Shown: one piece after another, positions 8,454 through 13,188 of the stretch
How the letters are laid out: each line of letters starts with the position of its first letter
How positions within the stretch are numbered: position 1 is the stretch's first letter
Origin: Rhodoluna sp.
GTDB taxonomy: Bacteria > Actinomycetota > Actinomycetes > Actinomycetales > Microbacteriaceae
Reading direction: 5' to 3'
Assembly: GCA_023260375.1 (NCBI GenBank)
Contig: JALQVK010000116.1
Location: 1 to 13,188 of the forward strand
Length of the DNA stretch: 13,188 nucleotides
Translations under genes and position numbers: made by a program
The notes under the pieces: generated by a model
The model's database searches: none
Told to the model about the DNA's origin: nothing
Seen by the model: only the letters and a program-made list of their open reading frames with translations

Positions 8454-8467
8454 GTTGCCATCGCAAC
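8454..8467 (+). other. Short hairpin at the 5' end of the rpmE2 leader
   Basis: GTTGC and GCAAC form a 5-bp stem around a 4-base loop, right at the predicted transcript start. It is followed at 8477-8483 by seven T's. The stem is too short and too far from the T-run to be a convincing terminator. It could stabilise the mRNA or be a control site. Confidence 0.35.
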
Positions 8468-8485
8468 GACTAAGACTTTTTTTAT

Positions 8486-8490
8486 GAGGA
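8486..8490 (+). promoter_or_regulatory. Shine-Dalgarno site of rpmE2
   Basis: GAGGA seven bases before the ATG at 8498, a standard strong site for a ribosomal protein gene. Confidence 0.65.
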
Positions 8491-8497
8491 TTTATTC

Positions 8498-8749
8498 ATG
8501 AAGGCTGAAATTCACCCAAAGTACGAAGCAATCGTATTTCGCGATCTAGCTTCGGGCGTTGCATTTCTTACCCGTTCGACCATTTCGAGCAACAAGACCA
8601 TCGAATGGGAAGATGGAAACACTTACCCTGTCTACGATGTTGAAATTTCTTCTGAATCCCACCCTTTCTACACCGGAAAGCAGCGCATCATGGATGCAGC
8701 AGGCCGCGTAGAGCGCTTCAACGCACGCTACAAGAACTTCGGAGCCTAA
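8498..8749 (+). CDS. rpmE2: Ribosomal protein bL31, type B (cysteine-free form)
   Basis: This 83-residue protein of the large ribosomal subunit begins [16 protein letters not shown], the usual opening of type B L31, and has the expected central insertion ([25 protein letters not shown] region). There is no cysteine at all, so the zinc-binding CxxC motifs of the C+ paralogue are absent. In many bacteria the C- form replaces the C+ form when zinc is scarce, under Zur control. No recognisable Zur palindrome lies in the 82 bp upstream. With a strong extended -10 and GAGGA site, constitutive expression is more likely. Whether it is the only L31 of the genome cannot be seen here. A perfect terminator hairpin follows the stop at once. 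Confidence 0.95.
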   Translation: MKAEIHPKYEAIVFRDLASGVAFLTRSTISSNKTIEWEDGNTYPVYDVEISSESHPFYTGKQRIMDAAGRVERFNARYKNFGA

Positions 8750-8755
8750 GCTCAA

Positions 8756-8792
8756 AAAAAATCCCCTCACCTAATCGGTGAGGGGATTTTTT
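8756..8792. terminator. Bidirectional rho-independent terminator, rpmE2 / exonuclease
   Basis: A perfect 16-bp stem: left arm 8756-8771 with core CCCCTCACC, loop TAATC at 8772-8776, right arm 8777-8792 with GGTGAGGGG. A- and T-tracts at both ends let it serve rpmE2 (+) and the convergent exonuclease gene (-), whose TAA at 8791-8793 sits in the T tract. Confidence 0.94.
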
Positions 8793-9525
8793 ATGCTCGA
8801 GGTTTTTCAGGCCAACCGAAAGTCGCATTGAAGTCTGGGTTGATGCCCTTCATGAACTTGGCAAAAGATTCGTCCTGCTCTACAGACCAAACTGCCTGAC
8901 TGGCATGCAGCTCGTCTAGTGGAACATCCAACTCAGCCGGAAACTGGGCCGCCATGGCTTGAGCAATATGCCCAGCAGCCACGGCATCGGCAGTTGCGTT
9001 ATGTGCATCATCAAGTTTTACGTTGTAGTGGCCAGCAACGATCTCGAGTCGACGTTTGCCTTTGCGAAACTGAACCAATTTTTTGTCCAGGACTAAAGGG
9101 TCGAGGATTGGCCCAGGGTTTTCCGGCCAAGGTATTCCGAAGTCCTCGGCGTGCTGCCTGAGAATTGTGAAATCATACGGAGCGTTATAAGCAACAACCG
9201 GAATACCCCGCGAAAAGTAACCTGCGAGAGTTTGACAGATTTCCCGAACGACTTGGGCCAAATTTGCACCTTGGGCTCGTGCCATTTGGGTTGTGATCCC
9301 GTGAACGGCGGCTGCCTCGGCAGGAATCTCGACTCCAGGATCTGCTAACCAAGAAACATCGTCACCATTCATGGTTCCGTCGGGGTTCAGAAGAGCGGCG
9401 CAGGCGGTCACAATGCGGGAAGTCCTGTGGTCTAATCCAGTGGTTTCTAGATCGAAAACCGCGATTGGTTTTTTCGCCCACTCTGGAAGTGGTTGTTCTA
9501 TTTCAAATAGCTCGTCATTACTCAC
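8791..9525 (-). CDS. DEDDh 3'-5' exonuclease, DnaQ/DNA polymerase III epsilon-like
   Basis: This is an exonuclease of the DnaQ superfamily. The five catalytic residues are all present: Asp and Glu in FDLETTG, Asp in NAPYDF, and His and Asp in DAHNATADA. Counting from a GTG at 9531 these are 27, 29, 120, 177 and 182; from the start chosen here they are two lower. A 4-residue KGKR patch and a family-typical C-terminal extension follow. The annotated start is the GTG at 9525, because a TAGTCT hexamer (9532-9537) lies exactly six bases upstream, matching four other genes here; the GTG at 9531 remains possible. It is downstream of metF on the same strand with a gap of about 35 bp. It lacks polymerase III epsilon C-terminal features I would recognise, so whether it proofreads, repairs or degrades RNA is open. 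Confidence 0.88.
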   Translation of the reverse strand: MSNDELFEIEQPLPEWAKKPIAVFDLETTGLDHRTSRIVTACAALLNPDGTMNGDDVSWLADPGVEIPAEAAAVHGITTQMARAQGANLAQVVREICQTLAGYFSRGIPVVAYNAPYDFTILRQHAEDFGIPWPENPGPILDPLVLDKKLVQFRKGKRRLEIVAGHYNVKLDDAHNATADAVAAGHIAQAMAAQFPAELDVPLDELHASQAVWSVEQDESFAKFMKGINPDFNATFGWPEKPRA

Positions 9526-9531
9526 AATCAC

Positions 9532-9537
9532 AGACTA
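9532..9537 (-). promoter_or_regulatory. Predicted leaderless -10 element of the exonuclease gene
   Basis: TAGTCT on the minus strand, six bases before the GTG at 9525 and directly abutting the GTG at 9531. The spacing favours the inner GTG. Confidence 0.45.
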
Positions 9538-9560
9538 GGCGAGCGATTGGACATTCTAGA

Positions 9561-10424
9561 TTAGGCGAGTCCTGCTGTTTCAATTAGCTCTGCAGTTGCT
9601 CTGTGGTGGTTGAGCGTGAAGATGTGCAAGCCGGGTGCGCCTCCTGATAGCAAACCCTTTGCAAGCTCAACCGAAAAATTCATACCGATGTTACGTGCCG
9701 CATCTTCATCGGCGGCACTATTCAGCCGCTCGACTAAATGTCCCGGAACGTTCGCGCCTGACATGTCTGCCATGCGTAGTACCTGCTTTGCGTTTGCAAT
9801 TGGCATCAAACCAGGAACAATCGGAATGGTAATTCCGGCAAGGCGAGCCGCTGAAACCAACTCAAAGTAGGCATCGATGTCGAAGAAGAGTTGAGTCATT
9901 GCAAAAGAAGCACCGGATTCCTGTTTTATTTTCAGGACCGCCAAATCGTGAGCCAAGGTTGGAGATTCGGGATGTTTTTCGGGGAAAGCAGATACCCCAA
10001 CCTCAAAACTTGATCCTTGCACGAATTGCACCAAGTCATTGGCCGTTTGAAAGTCACCTAATGGATTACCAACAAAATCTTTTGGAGTATCGCCACGAAG
10101 AGCCAAGATCGCAGCAACACCAGCTTGCGAATATTCACTTAAAAGAGTCTGGATGTTGGTTTCAGTAGCGCCAATGCAGGTTAGGTGTGCAATGGTCGGA
10201 ACTTTACTAGAAAGTTCCTTTACGACGGCGAGGGAACTTTCCTGGTTACTTCCCATGGCCCCATAAGTAACCGATACAAAATCGGGATTAAATCTCTGAA
10301 GTTCGGCAAAACTAGTACGAAGTGTCTCGAAACCTGAAACATCTTTCGGTGGAAAGAACTCGAAAGAAATCGTCGGACGCGCCGCGCTTAGAAGTGAGCT
10401 GATTGATACTGGCGCGTTGATCAT
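9561..10424 (-). CDS. metF: Methylenetetrahydrofolate reductase
   Basis: MetF reduces 5,10-methylene-THF to 5-methyl-THF with a flavin cofactor, supplying the methyl group that MetH uses. The 287-residue barrel protein shows SFEFFPPK (20-27, catalytic Glu22), SVTYGAMGS (51-59), HLTCI (80-84), LRGD with Asp112 near the flavin, FPEKHP (147-152), TQLFFD (177-182) and GAPGLHIFTLNH (262-273). The start chosen is the ATG at 10424. A TTG two codons upstream (10430) is also in frame but would lie inside the promoter spacer: TATAAT occupies 10431-10436, six bases before the ATG, so a transcript would begin at the ATG. metF and metH are divergent, with 42 bp between their starts. Confidence 0.95.
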   Translation of the reverse strand: MINAPVSISSLLSAARPTISFEFFPPKDVSGFETLRTSFAELQRFNPDFVSVTYGAMGSNQESSLAVVKELSSKVPTIAHLTCIGATETNIQTLLSEYSQAGVAAILALRGDTPKDFVGNPLGDFQTANDLVQFVQGSSFEVGVSAFPEKHPESPTLAHDLAVLKIKQESGASFAMTQLFFDIDAYFELVSAARLAGITIPIVPGLMPIANAKQVLRMADMSGANVPGHLVERLNSAADEDAARNIGMNFSVELAKGLLSGGAPGLHIFTLNHHRATAELIETAGLA

Positions 10425-10430
10425 CCTCAA

Positions 10431-10436
10431 ATTATA
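10431..10436 (-). promoter_or_regulatory. Predicted leaderless -10 element of metF
   Basis: A perfect TATAAT on the minus strand, six bases before the ATG at 10424. It is the strongest of the promoter calls and the main reason for trimming two codons from the longest metF reading. Confidence 0.65.
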
Positions 10437-10452
10437 TCAACTGCTTCGAGGG

Positions 10453-10458
10453 TAAACT
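10453..10458 (+). promoter_or_regulatory. Possible -10 element of metH
   Basis: TAAACT eight bases before the ATG at 10467, giving a leaderless or one- to two-base leader. The spacing is looser than at the other genes. It lies about 20 bp upstream of the metF TATAAT, so polymerases at the two promoters would compete. Confidence 0.4.
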
Positions 10459-10466
10459 TTTAGGTA

Positions 10467-13188
10467 ATGTTCAACCCTAGATCCCAAGCGCTAATCGACG
10501 CTGTTCGCACCCGTGTTGTCGTCGCTGACGGCGCTATGGGAACCATGATTCAGGATGCAAATCCTTCTATGGATGACTTCGAACAACTCGAGGGCTGCAA
10601 TGAAATTCTGAACGTAACTAGACCAGACCTAATCGGTGAAATTCACAGGGCATATTTGGCGGCTGGCGCAGAAGCGATTGAAACTAATACCTTTGGCGCT
10701 AACTTTGCCAACCTAACCGAGTATGGAATCCCAGAACGCATTTCCGAGCTGGCTGAAGCCGGCGCCCGAATAGCCCGTGAAGTGGCCGCTGAATTCGGAC
10801 CAGAACGTTGGGTACTTGGATCAATGGGACCTGGAACGAAACTACCAACACTGGGACATGAGACTTTCGCAGTGCTGCGAGACGCCTATCAAGAGCAGAC
10901 AGAAGGACTAATTCGTGGAGGTGCGGATGCGGTTCTAGTTGAAACCACTCAAGACCTACTTCAAACCAAGGCATCGGTCATTGGCGCAAAGCGCGCGATG
11001 AAAAAACTGGACCAGGAACTTCCAATCATCGTTTCGGTGACGATTGAAACCACCGGAACCATGCTTTTGGGTTCCGAAATTGGTGCTGCGCTAACAACTC
11101 TCGAAGCTCTGGGCATTGACGCTATTGGCCTTAACTGCGCAACCGGCCCTGCCGAAATGAGCGAACACCTTCGTTATCTAGCTAAGCACTCAACACTGCC
11201 GGTCTCTGTGATGCCAAACGCTGGTTTGCCAATCCTCTCCGGGGACGGTGCTTACTATCCACTTTCGGCAGACGAACTTGCACTAGCCCAGGCAGCATTC
11301 GTCCGTGAGTTCGGTGCCGGCTTAGTCGGAGGCTGTTGCGGTACTACTCCAGGTCACATTAAGGCCATTGCCGAAATAGTCAAAAATCAGACTCCAAAGC
11401 GTCCAAGCTTTGAATCGGAACCTGGCTTGGCGAGCCTTTACCAACTTCAGCCTTATGACCAAACAGTTACGTACTTCTCAATCGGTGAGCGAACCAACGC
11501 AAACGGATCGAAGGCGTTCCGAGAAGCCATGCTCTCCGAAAATTGGGAAGAATGCATTGAAATTGCCAAGGCCCAGACCCGCGATGGCGCCCACGCTCTA
11601 GATGTCTGTGTGGACTATGTTGGCCGTGATGGGGCTAAAGACATGCGCGAGCTGGTTAGCCGTCTAGCAACGGCATCAACTCTTCCGCTGGTTCTGGACT
11701 CGACGGAACCGAACGTTCTCGCTGCCGGACTTGAAGCCTATGGCGGACGCGCACTGATCAACTCTGTGAACTTTGAAGATGGCGATGGTCCGAACTCGCG
11801 CTATCAACGAATCATGCCTCTAGTCAAAGAACATGGAGCTGCCGTTGTTGCCCTCACGATTGACGAGGAAGGTCAAGCTCGTACCGCCAAAACCAAGCTT
11901 GCAATTGCTCGACGTCTTATCAAAGACCTCACTGAAAACTGGGGTCTTCCGCTTGCCGACATTATGGTCGACACGCTCACGTTCCCGATTGCGACCGGTC
12001 AAGACGAAACTCGTCGAGATGGAATTGAAACCATTGAAGCTATCCGTGCGCTCCACAAAGAGTTCCCAGGCATTCAATCAACACTTGGTGTTTCTAATAT
12101 TTCCTTTGGACTGAATCCAGCCGCACGACAAGTTTTGAACTCAGTTTTCTTGAGCGAGTGTGTAAAGGCTGGGCTCACCGCTGCCATTGTTCACTCGGCA
12201 AAGATTCTCCCGCTGAATCAGATTCCTAAGGATCAGCTTGACGCCGCCATGGGGCTCGTCTACGACGCGCGTACTTACGACGAAGATGGCAACGTTACCT
12301 TCGACCCACTCACTCACTTCCTCAACGTGTTTTCGGGAGTTGACGCAACAGCCGCTAAGGCTTCGCGAGCCGACGAACTCGCCGCGATGCCACTCAACGA
12401 ACGACTTCGCCAAAGAATTATCGACGGTGAGCGAAAAGGGCTTGAAGCCGACCTAGATGAAGCGATTACTGAAGGCCAGAAGGCACTTGAGATTATCAAC
12501 ACGCACCTTCTGGCAGGTATGCAAATCGTTGGAGAACTCTTCGGTAAGGGCGAGATGCAATTGCCGTTCGTACTGCAATCAGCCGAAGTCATGAAGACTG
12601 CAGTTGCCCACCTAGAGCCACTCATTGAAAAGACAGATGAATCGGGTAAAGGCAAGATTCTCTTGGCAACGGTTCGAGGCGATGTTCACGACATCGGCAA
12701 GAACTTGGTCGAAATCATTCTCAGTAACAACGGCTATGACACCGTAAACATTGGAATCAAGCAACCAATCAACGAAATCCTCGCGGCCGCTGAAGAGCAC
12801 AACGTCGACGTAATTGGTTTGAGCGGACTCCTCGTGAAGTCGACTCTGATTATGCGCGAGAACCTGGAAGAGATGAACGCTAGGGGAGTAGCCAAGAAGT
12901 GGCCTGTGATTCTTGGCGGCGCCGCGCTAACCCGATCTTTCGTTGAAGAAGATTTAGCTGGCATTTTTGAGGGTGAGGTTCGTTATGCCCGTGACGCGTT
13001 CGAAGGCCTACGACTTATGGATGCCATGATGCAGGTCAAGCGCGGGGTAGAGGGAGCAGAATTACCAGCCCTACGTAAACGAGTCGTTTCAAATGGTGCC
13101 ACCCTGGAAAGAACAGCGCCAGAAGACCTTCCAAAGCGCTCAGATGTTGCAACCGACAATCAGATACCTAAGCCTCCTTTTTGGGGCT
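10467..13188 (+). CDS. metH: Cobalamin-dependent methionine synthase, 3' end outside window
   Basis: MetH transfers a methyl group from 5-methyl-THF to homocysteine through cobalamin, making methionine and THF. The frame is open for 907 codons to the window edge; full-length enzymes are about 1,200 residues. Domains in order: homocysteine-binding barrel (about 10-310) with zinc ligands Cys224 (GLNCATGP) and Cys290/Cys291 (GGCCGTTPG); folate-binding barrel from SIGERTN (338-344); cobalamin cap from about 641; and cobalamin-binding domain with DVHDIGKN (739-746), where His741 is the lower axial ligand, followed by GLSGLLVKS and GGAAL. The last residues visible (PPFWG) match the linker into the reactivation domain, which would bind S-adenosylmethionine and is missing only because the window ends. 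There is no room for a cobalamin riboswitch upstream. metF is divergent and supplies the folate substrate. Confidence 0.96.
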   Translation, partial: MFNPRSQALIDAVRTRVVVADGAMGTMIQDANPSMDDFEQLEGCNEILNVTRPDLIGEIHRAYLAAGAEAIETNTFGANFANLTEYGIPERISELAEAGARIAREVAAEFGPERWVLGSMGPGTKLPTLGHETFAVLRDAYQEQTEGLIRGGADAVLVETTQDLLQTKASVIGAKRAMKKLDQELPIIVSVTIETTGTMLLGSEIGAALTTLEALGIDAIGLNCATGPAEMSEHLRYLAKHSTLPVSVMPNAGLPILSGDGAYYPLSADELALAQAAFVREFGAGLVGGCCGTTPGHIKAIAEIVKNQTPKRPSFESEPGLASLYQLQPYDQTVTYFSIGERTNANGSKAFREAMLSENWEECIEIAKAQTRDGAHALDVCVDYVGRDGAKDMRELVSRLATASTLPLVLDSTEPNVLAAGLEAYGGRALINSVNFEDGDGPNSRYQRIMPLVKEHGAAVVALTIDEEGQARTAKTKLAIARRLIKDLTENWGLPLADIMVDTLTFPIATGQDETRRDGIETIEAIRALHKEFPGIQSTLGVSNISFGLNPAARQVLNSVFLSECVKAGLTAAIVHSAKILPLNQIPKDQLDAAMGLVYDARTYDEDGNVTFDPLTHFLNVFSGVDATAAKASRADELAAMPLNERLRQRIIDGERKGLEADLDEAITEGQKALEIINTHLLAGMQIVGELFGKGEMQLPFVLQSAEVMKTAVAHLEPLIEKTDESGKGKILLATVRGDVHDIGKNLVEIILSNNGYDTVNIGIKQPINEILAAAEEHNVDVIGLSGLLVKSTLIMRENLEEMNARGVAKKWPVILGGAALTRSFVEEDLAGIFEGEVRYARDAFEGLRLMDAMMQVKRGVEGAELPALRKRVVSNGATLERTAPEDLPKRSDVATDNQIPKPPFWG

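Noticed and set aside
8454..8483. Leader hairpin plus T-run before rpmE2 as an attenuator or terminator
   Set aside because: The stem is only 5 bp and nine bases separate it from the T's, far weaker than the true terminators here.
10431..10466. Cobalamin or S-adenosylmethionine riboswitch upstream of metH or metF
   Set aside because: The gap is far too short for either aptamer, and the predicted transcripts start at or next to the start codons.
11820..12964. Minus-strand frames of 62-113 codons opposite metH
   Set aside because: metH is unmistakable throughout. The opposite frames show low-complexity composition and no family features.

Overview
The window looks like ordinary core chromosome of a small-genome actinobacterium with roughly 50% GC (judged by eye). 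The closest fit is a freshwater Microbacteriaceae of the Rhodoluna/Aquiluna kind. The evidence is the gene set: a mycobacterial-type ABC-F ATPase, a SURF1/DUF3099/small-Cys-protein cluster, a MabA-InhA-like fabG-fabI pair, a divergent glgC/glgA pair of the actinobacterial type, and cysteine-free ribosomal protein L31. No rRNA, tRNA, CRISPR array, insertion sequence, phage gene or defence system is visible. Coding density is very high. The longest gene-free gap is under 90 bp, so no stretch over 300 bp lacks a gene.

Layout. 12-1610 (+) is a two-domain ABC-F translation factor whose end overlaps the convergent SURF1 gene. 1594-2845 (-) is a three-gene overlapping operon: DUF3099 membrane protein, a 60-residue Cys/His protein, and SURF1. 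2934-4471 (+) is fabG-fabI of fatty-acid synthesis, closed by a 13-bp bidirectional hairpin terminator. 4513-6386 (-) is glgC-serB (ADP-glucose synthesis and phosphoserine phosphatase), joined by a TTGA overlap. 6433-8415 (+) is the GT4 glycogen/maltose-1-phosphate synthase and a lone ABC ATPase. 8498-8749 (+) is rpmE2, followed by a 16-bp bidirectional terminator. 8791-10424 (-) is metF followed by a DEDDh exonuclease. 10467 to the window end (+) is metH, cut off by the edge at residue 907.

Functions. Divergent metF and metH form one methylation module: MetF makes 5-methyl-THF and the cobalamin-dependent MetH uses it to methylate homocysteine. glgC and glgA are likewise divergent and sequential, with ADP-glucose made and then used. 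fabG-fabI provide the two reductions of the FAS-II cycle. SURF1 links its operon to cytochrome c oxidase assembly.

The main pattern in the non-coding DNA is regulatory. Five genes have a TANNNT hexamer exactly six bases before the best start codon, which predicts leaderless transcripts. It also moves the metF and exonuclease starts two codons inward. All three same-strand gene overlaps use TTGA rather than ATGA. I found no previously undescribed system; the findings are modest observations on gene starts, promoter placement, terminators and active-site variants.
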